Part shown: one piece after another, positions 19,452 through 34,400 of the stretch
How positions within the stretch are numbered: position 1 is the stretch's first letter
Layout: the number at the start of each line of letters is the position of its first letter
DNA from: Isoetes taiwanensis
Lineage: Eukaryota > Streptophyta > Lycopodiopsida > Isoetales > Isoetaceae
Direction of reading: 5' to 3'
Assembly (NCBI GenBank): GCA_021234155.1
Contig: JAJEKV010000890.1
Span: forward strand, 1-64,000
DNA: 64,000 nt
The notes under the pieces: model-generated
Told to the model about the DNA's origin: nothing
The model's database searches: none
The model's input: the letters and a program-made list of their open reading frames with translations, nothing else
Program-made: the position numbers and the translations under genes

Positions 19452-22400
19452 CAAGTTTTTGTACTATCAATGGGTTTATGAACTATGGTTCATGGATATC
19501 TTGGAGCAAAATCCAAGCTTAAATACATCAATATCTAAAGTTGAGTGTATAGAATTAAGTTAGAAGAAGTCATAGGTAAATATTAAATTTTGTTTGTTCA
19601 AATCAATTCTCAATTCGGTTGCACTATGACCTCTAATACACACCACCATCAATGCTATCTGATCAAGACCAACATGACTAGGTTTTAAGCTAGGAATCCT
19701 CAGCTCCATTGTTCTCTACTATCTAATAGAGGAGATAATATGGTTCACGTTTCTTATTGATTCTATTCTTGGGTTTTTCTAAGCTTGGAGGCTTCACCAT
19801 TCTTGTTCCACACTATTTTATAAGAGGGTGGTTCCACTTGAGTCTCCTGCACATGTATACATAGGAAACAACATCTTTAAATGTTTTATATGTTGCATAT
19901 ATTTGTTTTAAGGACTTTGTTGATATTTTATATGCCTTTTATAGCATATTACGAGTTAACGGCACATCTAGTAGTTTTAAGTAGACAATGGACATAAAAG
20001 AGTTCATAAGGGCAACTTCCAAACATACCCTCTCAATGCATATTGTTTATTCTAAATGCATACTCCACATTTCATTTTTAGTATTTGTAATTAGGTTATT
20101 GTTACTCATTGGTTTTATTTTTATGGTGTAGTTGCAAAAAGTTGCCTCGTGATGATTGATTCTTTAACCCTTCGATTTAGAAAAGAGATTCTTTTTTTCT
20201 TTAAGAAAGAAGGTATATCTCCATAACGTTCAAAGTAATGGCAAGTTAGACGTCCGATGGATATATGGTTTAATGAAGAAATGTCTGAAAACACATTTGT
20301 TGATATTTTCTATGGCTTTTATAAACACACGAACAGTTAACGACGTATGTAATATTTTGTGAGTGGGTGATGCACATAAAAGAGCATTAAAGTACAACTT
20401 CAAACATAACCTCCCAATGCACATTGTTTATTTTTAAATGCATATTTCACATCTCATTTATTAGTAATTTGTAGTTAGATTATTGTTATTGGTTTTATTT
20501 CATGGCCTAGTTGCAAAAAGTTGCCTATACTATTCAATTTTTTAAGCCTTCAATTTAGGAAAAATATTCGATTCTTAAGCCTTCAATTTAGGAAAAAATA
20601 TTTGATTCTTTAAGAAAGTATATCTACGTAGCAGGGGAAGGGAAATGTGGCATGGCACAATGAGATCTTGAATTGCTAGCTTACTATACAACTAGCACCT
20701 AGATCAACTAATGAATTCCATAACATAATACTTTAAAACATATGTTTAGTATAAAAGCAAGCATAGCCGACAAACAAATTAATAGCTGTTCATTTAGAAT
20801 AGTTATAAGCGCAACATTGGAATGCTCAAGCTTTGTAGAAAGGTGTGTCATGATGTCAAGCTTGCAAACTTACCATCCCTCGAAATAACCTTAAGTCTCA
20901 GCTAACTTATTTACAAAACTCAATTACAATTAAATGAACCGGCATCCATGGTCATAATGGAGCTATGCAAGATGCAACCTCTTGCTCATAAAAAATCCAA
21001 GCAAGCCAAGCCATATGCTCAATTGTTGGCAAAACAAAATAGTCATAAATAATATTGTTGAAGTTGGGCAAACCCTCATTGATACAATCATTGTAGTTGC
21101 AACGCCAAGTTCTCCTTACTATTTGCATATCCTGGTGGTTGATTGCCATTAATTTAAAGCTCTCCTTGCGGTGTGCATACCACAACTATTTGTCATTAAT
21201 AAAAGCATCTTGCGTGCAAAATGGATCTTGCCAAATGTAACCTTATACATATCCTACAATTACTACCCCTCAAGGTACCATGCTTGAGTCAAGCTCTTAG
21301 GCATTCCTCTTGCATGCCTATGAAGCATTTCAAAGCAAACACATCATCACATTGCTCATACCAATTAGATATTTACCCCATAAGTGAGCTTAAGTTTTGT
21401 TGCCGCATGTTTTTAAACACTAGCATAACACCAAGTTATCCTTTGCGTGTGCATACCATGCGATTAATTGTATTCCATGCCTAAATTCATTTAATCCCTT
21501 TGAAACATGCCATTCAAAAAAATATGAGTTGTCTAGGGCATCTGAAAAGATTCTAGAATGCATAAAGGCAGCGATTAGATGACACTAAATCAAGACAATG
21601 AACATGACAAAAAGAAAAGAATTTGCTAGTGCACAGCTTGGGCTAGAAACACAACAAAATATACAAAATCGATTGCAACTTTGTGAAGGCACTAATCGCA
21701 ATTTTAAGGAAGAAGATTAAAGGAGAAAAGCCACGAGAGAAAACTATTATGGTCAGCGTTCCGCGAGAATAGCACTATAAATCTAATATAGATATCAAAG
21801 CTATTATAAAGCGAAGTTACATATGACTCAAGCTGCTACACTACCAAATCGGTACCTTAATAAAAGAAATGAAAACTTGTAGCTTCAAACAAGCTGCTAG
21901 ATTATTATGAGCGGGGCCACTTTGCCTATAAAAGAAAGCGGTCTTACACTATGGCTATATGATCCACGAAGCCCCTTACTTTACTAGGCCCCTTATAAAG
22001 TTAAAGCCAAGAATACATTATTGCCAATATGTTCGCCATTATGTATGGCAAGAACAATTGCTAAATGGCTACTATTATTGTCGGCTACTATTATATTCGG
22101 CTACTATTATTGTCGATCACGTAACTCATGATGTTTCATTTTATCAAATGCAACTTCGAGGTGTTAGCATCAATAACGTCCATTTCGGTCGTTTCTCTTT
22201 GGTTCGATATCGTTTGTACATGTACATCTTTGTAAACTAAGCGTTCTACATGCAGTATGGGAGCTTGCCGATTTTGTTCCTATATATTTGATAATATCCT
22301 TGAGCACAACTTGGTTCCATGCACTATGCTAATTGCGGTATATACTCGGTTTGAGTTCAATCTAAAAGAATAGACTATCATAACTTGGCATTTTTTTTTG

Positions 22401-25400
22401 CTTTCCATGATTTCAATTTGATACCATGGCAAGAAGTGTGCTACGATTGCAAAGCTCAAGGATAAGGTGACAATTGATATCGTTACCGGTTTTGGCATGT
22501 TTCAAGCAACCCTCGACCGACCCTCTGCGTCTCAAAATAAAGCTAAAATTTTGTTCTTGAAATCAATACAAAACACGCCCTAGCCAGTGATAGCATTTTA
22601 TGTCATCTTCCTTCTTCTACATAACCTCAAATTCTTCCCAATGAACAAATTTATACTGAAAATAAACAGAAAAAGCAAGCGAGTGCAAGCGGAAGCCATT
22701 TTTCTACGAGTCGGAATTAGCCACAGTCGTGGCTGTCCTTGCCGTGATTGCATCCCTCGGGAAGCCCGGTCGAGCGGCCCGGCCCGCGACAGCGTTAGGA
22801 AAAGCGAGAAGCCACATCATAGAAACAACATCGGCCTTTTCGGAAACATCATAGTTAACCTTTGTTGAACACCCTACACAATTCTGAATACCTTTTTAAA
22901 TAACCACGACCAACGGGTTCCAAGTGGAAGCTTGATCTGTCAAACCGCGTTGGTAAAGATAGCTCCATTTACTTGGAGTCTCCTTCATTGCATTTGCTGA
23001 TCTGTGAGTTAAGGATGCAACAAAAGCTATCATCATAAACAATATTGAACACTATAGAGATTGAAGATCGTAGCCAAAAGTAATATGCACAAAATCGAAC
23101 TAGTACCTCAAATGGCGACAAACAAATTCTTATTGTCATCTTGCCACAATATTTTTCCACATAATGGGTATCCACCATATCCGATGAGAGTAAATCTTGC
23201 ATGAGGGAACAAAATACGGATAAAAATAGAGACAACCAACATTGACACCCGGCTTACTTGACAGCCGCAGGTTAGCCATAATTTCCACATAACAAGCGCC
23301 ATGTTGGCGGTACGTACACAAGCAATTCCCCATCGACAAGCTGCACAGGCGTAGAGTCAAGAAACCGCGGATGGCGATGCATATGGATCAAGATCAACGA
23401 TGACAATCCAACAAAGTAAGAAAATTAGTTAACCATGTTCATCATCAACTATATTAATGCTCCAAACCCTTAACTAAAAAGACGGATGGGCAAAACATGG
23501 GCCCATAGCCATAATTTTATCACTTAATGCATCAAACTCCTTTTAGGTGAGTAAGCATGAAAACCCTTGCATCGGCTTGCTTTGCTTTGATTTTTGATAT
23601 AGCTCTGAGCCATTCAACTTAATTTTGCGAATGCATGCTTCGAGCAAGCGCAATTCCTCAATACTTAGGCGTCTAACAGGGCAAAATAAAGCGAGGACAA
23701 AAAGCCCAATGAGATCGAAGCCATTAATTTGTAATCACGATTGCTTTCGGGGAGTTGACTTGCCTCAATTTTTGCCTCAAAAATGCCAAATATCAATTGA
23801 TCGTTTAAAAGAACTCTTGAGATTTTTAAACAAATAAAACATGAAGGTACTAAATCCATTATAGTGACACTATAAAGGAAGGCGATTGATACTTTGAGCA
23901 AATGTAGAATACAAGCGAAGACAAATATAAACTTCTCTAAGCAAACAACTCTCAACCAAGTATCTATAAGATTAAAACGATTCGAGCTTATTTGAATGTC
24001 AAAGCGTCGGTGAGTCAATGTGAAAAAGTCATCAGCATCACTTCAAATCAAATGGATCAATGAAAATGATCGAATCAAATGGGTGCTAGTTTAAACAAAA
24101 GCGGGCAAATGGACCAAGAACAATAATTCCCTCTCACCGCGAACAGCGAAAGCAGCGGATATTGACATTTGATACATTGGAAATGACAACAGCGACACGC
24201 TAACCAAAGTTCGACATAAATATTGATGGTGAAATTGCTCCCGAGGAGAGGTCCCTCAAATGCGACAATGCAATATATACATTCCTGGCGAGAGAGAAGA
24301 AAAAGGATGATCAATCTTGCAAGGAAAAGTACCTAAGTCCGACACACATGCCCAAGTTAGGCAACATGTTAACCTACATGTCTTTAGAAATGTAGATATA
24401 AAAGGCTTGCAATGGGACCCGGAGGAATGGTCTTCAAGTTATCCAGGACGAAGATAAAAGCAGGGCTTTCTAAGCTACAATCCTAGAGGCGAGGTCACAT
24501 CGTGTGAGCAATTAAAAACAATGAGACCTCTATACTTGATGGAAAACTTGAAATTCATGGCATTTGAGCGGGAAAAAGATCAAACAATACCTTGGGTGGA
24601 TTTGGAAAAGTAGTTGGCATGCAAAAATCAAAAACACTTCTTTGGTTGCTTGGGAATCGCACAATGTGAGAGATTTGAAATTACGAGTTCACATTACCTC
24701 ACATGTTCTCCATGCACTGGCGGTATAGTTGGGGTGCCATCATTGAATCTCAAGTAAATCTTGGCCAAGCTGAAATGGCCATTCAGTTCTATGAGATAAT
24801 CTTTGCAATCAGGGTGTTAAGAGCAACGCGCATATTTTTGTTTCTACCCTTAAAGCATGTATTCAAAGTTTAAACTTAGGGACAATGGCTACGAACAAGT
24901 GATTCAAAGTGGATTGGAATCCGATGTTTATATTGGAAGTGTCTTTGATTGTTGAGAATCATAAAGGGCCGGTTGGCTAAGTAGAATAATGGACATGGCA
25001 TATTTGGTTTGTTTCCAACCAAATCAAAAAGCCTAACTCTTTGTGAACCGGTCTTGCATACTTCTTTGTTTTTTCTAGCTTTGCAGCAATTGCAAGGTAA
25101 AGCCTTCTTTCATGCTATTAGACAAAAAAAAGAACTAGTTATGTTTCACCTCGACTTTAAAATACACAATCTTATCGGGTCAAGCACATGGATTTGATAG
25201 TACTGTTTGTGTTTAGCAACTCATATCTTGCGGACATAGGTAACCTACCCTTTGTCAAAGAGATTGGAAAGAACGGTATGGATGTAGAAGCAAAGGCAAG
25301 AACTTCACCCCTCTTAGCCAAAATGGAATTTAACCATGCATGCGACACAAAGTACAACCTCTGACCATACTTGGATATCTGAGACAAAATTATGCGAGAT

Positions 25401-28400
25401 TGCGGGTCGGTATTTCTAAGCTAGAGTCTTGCCAACCAATCTAGAGATAACAAAATTGCAATCTACACAAGTTAAACACTACCAACACTACTCAACCATC
25501 AATCATTATTCGCTCAACACACAATCACCAAATCTATTGCATTCTGCTTTGTAACCACACCAACTACAACAATATCCATAGAGTACAATCTTTAGCGATT
25601 ACTACCTCAACTAAAATCCATAAGCCTAGAGCTATAATGCATTCAAGCTATCCCTAAACTCGATACCACGTTAGAATCAAGATCATAGAGAAAGGACCAA
25701 AGTAGAAAACAAAGTAAAAAGCCACTTTCGCATTGACTCTCGAGGAATTTAAGCATTACCAAAATATGCACCATCTAGGTGAAAAAACTACTCGGTGAAG
25801 TCAAGATCGCTCCTTTTTACGATTGATTCAAATAGCCCACTTTAGAACTCCATCTAGAATCTGCAAAAGAATGGCCTATTAGAGAATCACGGTAACAATA
25901 CCAACACAACACAAAATGCCAAAATCTGAGACATATTTACCTTAACATCCATTTATGCACTATGCGGCATTCATCCACGACTTCCCATTTTACCTAGCCC
26001 GGTTCATGTATCAAATCCGCGTTTTACCACAAACCTAAATCAGAAATAAGCAAAAAGCATCACAATTCTTGATCAATGAGCTTCGAGAGATGAAAGGGAG
26101 AGCATGGTGATAATCAAAGGAAAAATGCAAAAATTTAGCGAGAACAATGGAGAGACATCTAATGTAATTGAAAAACATTAGCCAAAGCGATGTTCCACTA
26201 GATGTTATTTTCAAGACCAAACTTGTTTCTTGTCCAACTCAACTTCTATATATTTAGCGTCTAGAGTGGGTGTCAATTAAAGTATCCGGCTTTGGTGACA
26301 TCTATGTGATAATATAGGAAAAAAAAACATGTGAACATCCCTTAGAGCTATCCTATTGTAGCGTGGACATCTATCCGTGTTGCAAACAAATGCTCTGCTC
26401 ATGCCATGCAAACAATGACAATTTAATCTCTGTTACCTTACGGATTTTACTATAAATTTTGAAGCGAATGCATGTGTATCCTCCATGCTCAAAGCAATGA
26501 CTTCTGTGATGGACTTTCGAATTCAATGGCATTTTAAATTAAGCTAGATAAAAATAAAAATAACTAAAAGTAGAATAGATGACAATAGACCAAATGTTTC
26601 GGACCGGGGCACTGTATATAAAAATTGAGCGCAAACCTTTGCCATGCGCGGTTTAACGACTCGTCATCACCGAAAAATCATAGAAGGGATCAAAACCGAG
26701 GGTAAAAGCTGCACATTTTTGCCATATCTGTTAAAGGCTGCCTGGACCAGAACTCTTGGCCTTTTCCCACTATTTCGAATCACCAGGTGCATTACCTTTT
26801 CCCTCTTTACGCATACTGCTTTGCTTTGCAAAGCTGCATCTTGCCATGACCTAGCAATAGCGGCATGTGCATTAACAATTCGTTTGATGCCAAAGGTTTT
26901 ATCTGCATACATCTACGGTGCATTGTTCTCATTATGTCAAGTTTATAGAGGGGTCAATAGCACACTTATAATTACCTTGAGTTGTTCGTGTCTTCCTAGT
27001 TCACGGAAAAGGACAAGAATACTTTAGTTAAATCCACCCGAAATAGGTAAAACCTTGTTAAACTTAGACCAACACAGGGGGCCCTTGAACCAAAGACATT
27101 TCATGCCTCACTACGGTATTCAGTTGCGGATAGAGATGGCTCGAGAAACCTGCGCCACTTGTTCAAGATGTGGATCTAAAATAGGAGGATATCTCAATTC
27201 AAGTAAATAGTAGAGTCCGAAGTTGACACATTGTCTGCAAAATAGCAACCCAATAGTAAGATAACCATCGAAATAAAAAAATTTCAACTAGATGCAAGAT
27301 CAAGAAGAGTGCATACCTCGTAAAATTCAACAAATGTGAGCATTACCGGAAGTCAACATCATCGGGGAAGGACTTGGCTAAGTAAATGAGGTGTAAAGCC
27401 ACGTCATTTTTTTGACCTGAAACCTCACTTTGAAATATTGAAAATTGTGCTAATGAAACAATGTGCAAACAACCAACATTTATATCCTTTGCCCTAATGG
27501 CCCATCGAGAAACAAGCATTCCATCTTTGGTGGCAATAACCATGGTGCATATATTGAAGGAAAGGAAGAGGCGATTACAAACTTTAGTTCAATGAGCTCA
27601 ATCTTGAAAAGTAGAATTCACATATACTGGTAATAAATGCCTTTAAGCTGAGACAAAAACTTTCGCCAATGAATGTGTCCTTGTAACATAGGCACGCCAC
27701 TCAAGACTTAACCTGCACAATAAGCGTAGCTTAGCAACTTGTTGAGCCCCGGACCATATCTTTGGAATAAAAGGCAGACCTTAAAAAAAGCAAAATTAGA
27801 ACAAATATGCCGTTACAATTCAGCGGGCTTGGATTCAATATGGTAAATTGTATCTAGAAACTATACATAAACCAACCTTGACAATTATGGACCCGTTCAG
27901 CGGGAATTTTGTGTGTTGTATCGGATGGCAAGGTTGCAAATAGATGTATTAAGGTTAATGGATCGTCCATGTCTCGAAGAGCATCAATAAAATGTGGATA
28001 CGACAAAAGACATCAAAGTTTAATCTTTGCTATCATCGTGAAGCTTGTGTCCGGACATTATCGCATTTGCAAACCTTTCCTTCACTAAGTGATCAAAGAG
28101 TAAAACTTGGTCTATTTGTCTCCAAGCATTTCGCTAAATCATTGTTGAGTTTTGCTCTTGCTTTCTTAATCTTCTTCTCAAAAGCTTCATTATATCCAGC
28201 GAGCAACCAAATGCGGTTAGCAATATCTGTTGTGTGATTTATATTCTTTACAATTCACTGCTCTTTTGCGAGAAGGGGCTCGTGTGCTAGAAAATTTATG
28301 TCCTTGACATGGTAATAAGTCTTATTACGCCCTTGAATTTTTTTTTTTTTTGGCTCCCTAGGATGTATGCCCTTTAGAATGCATAGCCGCTGCAAGCCAA

Positions 28401-29230
28401 TATCATAATCATGAGCAGTCTTTGAATGGAAAAACACATTCTTTGCATAGCCAAGGTACTCTCAATACACGAACTTCGAGAGAGCTTGAGTTGCGGGCAG
28501 TCAATGCTTTATTTCGGTGATATACTTGGCGAGTGATATGGTTGGCGATAACTCCTTCTTTCCTCTTGCCACAATGCGTAATAGGCAACACGCATTTTTG
28601 GAGACCTTGGCAAAGGAAAAGAAAACAAAGCGTCGGCTTTGATAAGCCTAGAATTACTAGCGAGGTACATCTTTAAAAAGCATCTTTTCTTGTTTTCTTT
28701 CTCTAGCAGCTCAACACACTAAACATAGAACCATTGCCCGATGGTTAAGAAGGTGATAACTTTGGACCAAAATAAATCTAAACATCGAATCGCTTGAGCT
28801 CAAATACCTTGGCAATGATGTGAAGCTTTTTGCGATAATCCATGAAGTGCTTACCCGAGGTTAGTAGCGAGCAAATCATTTTCACTTACGGTAGAATTAA
28901 AGATCAAGAACATCGGGGAAAATGAATGGGCATATGCGGGGCTATTTCTGGCGTGAAAACGGAGGATAAAATTTGGGGCTTTTGTTGTGGGCGTTCATCT
29001 CGGAGATGGGGCCGAGATCAATCTATACCAATATTTTGGTACACCAACAAGAAGGGTGCTTGGGGAGTTCACGAGGGTGGCATCATGCGGACCGAATCCA
29101 TCTCAAAAGATGGGCGGTAGAGATCAATCTCTACCAAGATTTTGTGGCATAATCTCTACACCATTTGAGACTCTACATCATTTGTGGCACCCAATATAAT
29201 TGTTATACAAATTAGTTGTGGATATTGTCA
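19451..29230 (-). mobile_element. Left arm of the giant inverted repeat (about 9.78-kb repeat unit)
   Basis: This arm is the reverse complement of 31442-41174 over its whole length. Anchors: ACAAGTTTTTGTACTATCAA here pairs with the end at 41174; the TATTATTGTCGGCTACTATT region near 22080 pairs with 38540; GTGGATATTGTCA at 29218-29230 pairs with 31442-31454. Read on the minus strand it starts ACAATTATATTGGGTGCC and ends ACTTG(TA)n. Frames such as 26912-26667, 27543-27343 and 24018-23665 look partly protein-like but are not kept open in the other arm, and I recognise no transposase, RT or helicase. It is probably a repetitive element of unknown class, perhaps carrying decayed host exons. CAG/CTG triplets are scarce and altered relative to the right arm. 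Confidence 0.75.
19919..20600. repeat. Direct repeat of about 380 bp near the outer end of the left arm
   Basis: Two diverged units starting at about 19919 and 20299 share GTTGATATTTT, AATGCATATTG/AATGCACATTG, TTGGTTTTATTT and TAGTTGCAAAAAGTTGCC. The mirror pair lies at about 40100-40710 in the right arm, so the duplication predates the inverted copying. Confidence 0.7.
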
Positions 29231-30056
<826 letters not shown>

Positions 30057-30600
30057 CAATTATTTTATGGGTCCTATGGGGGGTGAGTGTGGGTAGAGAT
30101 TAATCAGATCCGTCTAATTTTTGAGGTGGTGATTTTAAATGGCCCTTGGATTTGATGGGGGCATGCCATGGGCCATGCATGGGCACCCCATCCATGGACC
30201 CGTCGATCGGACGTTATGTGAAATCTTGGCCCTTGATTTTTAAAGGGGAAGGTGCAAGGAAGGTGTCTTAAAAGGTGCTTTTTGGTGCAGTCAATCTTAG
30301 CTTTTGGATCAAATGGGAGAAATCCCAACCATTAACTTTTTATTAAATTGCAATTTCTTTATTAAAAAGGGTGAGGGTGGCACCCTTATTTAATAAAAGG
30401 TAATGAGGTGGCACCAACATTAATGGGTGGACTTTCTAGGAAGTTTCTTTTTATAAAGCTTCAAAGGCCGATAACTTGCGGTGGGGGTCGGATGAAGGTG
30501 GGGCCCACACTATTGGATTCCTCTCACGAGAACTTTCAATGAGTGGTACTTTGGCATCGTTAACCTCAGCGGTTAGACTAATGTGATCGAATACTAAGTT
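30057..30600 (+). repeat. TA-bounded small repeat, copy 1
   Basis: It begins CAATTATTTTATGGG at the TA tract. Its body (GGTGCAAGGAAGGTG, CCATTAACTTTTT, GAGGTGGCACC, GGGTCGGATGAAGGTGGGGC) recurs in inverse orientation at about 44980-45778. It has no coding capacity, so it is probably a non-autonomous element. Confidence 0.7.
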
Positions 30601-30619
30601 TCTTTTTTTGGAAACTTAG

Positions 30620-31408
30620 AATTTTCTGAGAATCTATGGGAATTTAAGAGACTCTAGGGGAATCTCCATATAGGATTTTGGAGAATTTAAATGAACCTCA
30701 AGAGAATCTTTGGGAATCTATGATGGGAGAATCTACATAGAAACATGGGAATCTAGATGATTTTTTTGGAGATGATCTTTAGGAGGCTAGGGGGAACCCC
30801 AACAAAATTAGGGGAATTTATGGGAATCTTAGGGAATCTTTCATTATTAAGTGTGTTTAGTAGGGGAATCTTGATAGAATCTAAGGGAATCCAACAGAAT
30901 CTATATAGAATCTTGGAAAATTTGGGATAATCTTTTTGAGAATCTAGGAGAATCTTAAGAGAACCTTAAGTAATCTATGGGATTAAAAGGTATTTAAGGA
31001 ATCTTCCTTAAATCTTTGAGAATCTAAGATACTTTTCTGAATCTTCAAGAATCTAAACGAATCTTTATAGAATCTTCATTGAATGGCATCAGAATCTAGC
31101 AGAATCTAAATGCATCTTCATAAAATCTTCGAGAATCTAGGGGAATCTTGATGGAATCTTCAAGAATCTAGGGAATCTCTATAGAATCTACATGACCATT
31201 ACGGAAAATTTAGAGGATCCTTGTGATAACGTTTGAGATCTTGAGGAATCTTTGTAGAATCCTAAGAATCTAAGGGAATCTTTTACACTAAAGTGTATTT
31301 TCTAGGGAATCTTGATAGAGCCAAAAAGGAATCTAAAGAGAATCTATATAGAATCTTGAAATCTAGAGAAAATCTTTGAGAATCTAGGGAATCTTAGAGA
31401 ATCTTAAG
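30620..31408. repeat. Degenerate GAATCT-type short repeat field
   Basis: About 0.8 kb is built from variants of GAATCTAGGGAATCTTxATA with irregular 10-25 bp spacing, on a background of AGAATCT. The reverse-complement version (GATTCCC-type) lies at 41331-41590, just outside the right arm. Confidence 0.85.
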
Positions 31409-31441
31409 TTTGGAAAAAAAAAATTTGTGTACTCCCTTTTA

Positions 31442-34400
31442 TGACAATATCCACTTGTATATATATACAATTATATTGGGTGCCACAAATGATGTAGAGT
31501 CTCAAATGGTGAAAGATATGCCACAAAATCTTGGTAGAGATTGATCTACTGGTCCATCTTTTGAGATGGGCCGGTCCGGTGATCACCACCTCGTAACTCC
31601 CCAAGCACCCTCTTGTTGGTGTACCAAAATATTGGTGCAGTTGATCTCGGCCGATCCATCTACGAGATGAGCGGCCCACAACAAAGCCCCAAATTTTATC
31701 CTCTGTTCTCAGCCGGGTGGGGCCGCATATGCCCATTCATTTTTCACGGATGTTCTTGGCCGGACCTGTAAGTGAAAATGATTTCTTGCTACTAACTTCG
31801 GCAAGCACTTCATGGATTATGCCAAGGTCAAAAGCTTCACATCATTGCCAAGGTATTTGAGCTTCGGCGCACAGATGTTTAGATTTATTTTGGTCCAAAG
31901 TTATCACCTTCTTAACTTTTGGGGGCAATGGTTCTATGTTTGCGGGTTGAGCCTTGGGGAGAAAGAAAACAAGAGCAAAGCGACAATCTTTTTAAAGATG
32001 TACTTTACGCTAGTAATTCTAGGCTTATCAAAGCCCGGCGGCTTTTGTTTTCTTTCCTTTTGCCAAGGTCTCGCCAAATCGTGCCTATTATCCACCGGGG
32101 CAAAGAGGAAAGAAGGAGTTCACGCCAACCATATCACTTCGCCAAGTATATCACTCGAAATAAAGCATTGACTTCGTCACGCAACTCAAGCTTCTCTCGA
32201 GGTTGGTGTTGAAGTACCTTGGCTATCACAAAGAATGTGTTTTCCATTCATTGCTGCTCATGATTATGATATTGGTTTGCGGTGGCTATGCATTCTAAAG
32301 GGGGCATACATCCAATTTAAAAAAAAAATCGAGGGCGAATAAGGCTTATTACCATGTCAAGGACATAAATTTTCCTTTGCGAGCCCCTTCTGCAAAAGAG
32401 CGTGTGAATTGTAAAGAATATAAATCCACGGTCGTATATTGCTAAGCGCATTTTGCTGTTCGGGGGATATCACGAGCTTTTGAGGAAGAAGATTAAGAAA
32501 GCAAGAGCAAAACTCAACGTTGTGGCGAAATGCTTGGAGACAAATAGACCAAGTTTTTACCATCACTTTAGTGAAGGAAGGTTTTGCGGCCAAGATAATG
32601 TCCTGACACAAGTTCACGGATGATAGCAAAGATTAAACTTCTTGATGTCTTTTGTCATTATCCACATTTTATTGATGTTCGCCGAGGACATGGATCATCC
32701 ACAACTTTAATACATCTATTTGCAACCTTTGCCATCGAAATAACACACACAAAATTCCGTTAGGCGTGTCCATAATTGGTTTTAAGGTTGGTTTATGTAT
32801 AGTTTCTAGATACAATTTACCATAATAATCAAGCCCACTAATTACGGCATATTTGTTCTAATTTTGCTTTTTAGAACGCCTTATTCAATTATTATGGTCG
32901 ATTCAACAAGTTGCACAAAGCTACCATTAATGCGGAGTTAAGTCTTGAGTGGGCGGGGCCTATGTTACAAGGACATATTCATTGCGTAAAGTTTTTGTTG
33001 ATTAAAGGCATTTATTACGTATATATGAATTGCAGCTTGATATGGAGCTTCCATTGAAGCGAAAGTTTAATCGTCCTCTTTCCTTCGGAAATATGCACCA
33101 TGGCTATTGCACCCGACATGGAGATACTTTTTTTCTGATGGGCCATACAGGGGCAAAGGATATAAATGTTGGTTGTTTGCACATTGTTTCATTAGCACAA
33201 TTTTCAATATTTGGCGAGGTTTCCAGGTCAAAATGACGTGGCTGACCCATTTACTTAGCCAAGTCCTTCAGATGATGTTGACTTAGGTGTAATGCTCACA
33301 TTTGTTGAATTTTACTTAGGTATGCACTCTTCTTGATCTTGCATCTAGTTGAAATTTTTTATTTAGATGGTTATCTTACTATTGCGGTTTGCTATTTTGC
33401 GAGACAATGTGTCAACCGGACTCTACTATTTACTTGAATGGGATATCCTCCTATTTTTTAGATCCACATCTTGAACAAATTGGCAGCGGGTTTAAGGCTA
33501 TCTCTATCCGCAAATCTGGGAATCTTTGTAGTGAGGCATGAAATGTCTTTGGTTTCAAAGGGCCCTGTGTTGGTCTAAGTTTAACAAGGTTTTACCTATT
33601 TCGGGTGGATTTAACTAAAGTATTTTGTCCTTTTCGGGGAACTAGGAAGACACGAACAACATTTGCAATTATGGGTGTGCTGTTGCCCTCTATAAACTTG
33701 GACATAATGAGAACAACAATGCACGAGGAGATGTATCTGTGGAGATAAAACTCTTGGCATCAAAACGAATTGCTAATGCACATCTTTGCTATTACTAGGT
33801 CATGGCAAGATGCGACTCTTCTGCGGTGTATCTTGTAAAGAGGGAAAAGGTAATGCGGTGATACGGAAATAGTGGGAAAAGGCCAAGAGTTAAGTGCATT
33901 AAACGGAGATATGGCAAAATGTGCGGCTCTTTACCTCGTTTTGATCCCTTCTATGATTTTTGGTGATGGCGAGTGAATTAAAAGCCATGCAAGCTGTTTG
34001 CGTTCAATTTACATATATCACAGGCCCAGTGCGGAAAACATTTGGTCTATTGTCATCTATTCTACTTTTAGTTTATTTTTATTTTTATTCATAATGTTAA
34101 AATGCCATTGAATTCGAAAAGTCCATCCGCGAGTCATTGCTTTGAGCATGGAGGATACACATGCATTCGTTTGAAAATTTATAGTAAAATCCGGTGGAGG
34201 CAAGGAGATTAAATTCTTTGTTGTTTGCATGGCATGAAGCCCGAGCATTTGTTTGCAACCGCGGATAGACGGTCACGTTACAATAGGATAGCTCTAAAGG
34301 GGATGTTCATGTTTTTTCCCTATATTATCACATAGATGGCGATCAAATGCGGGATACTTTTAATTGACCACGGACTCTAGACGTTAAATATATAGAAGTT

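Noticed and set aside
22420-22450. TGATACCATGG as a methionine-tRNA primer-binding site of an LTR element
   Set aside because: Only the first 8 bases fit and no LTR lies next to it. The mirrored copy has the same partial match.
31404-31736. 110-codon minus-strand frame at the inner end of the right arm, with similar frames at 28926-29199 and 57303-57559
   Set aside because: The frames come from the same repetitive terminal sequence, are not in the same register in the three copies, and cross the repeat boundary.
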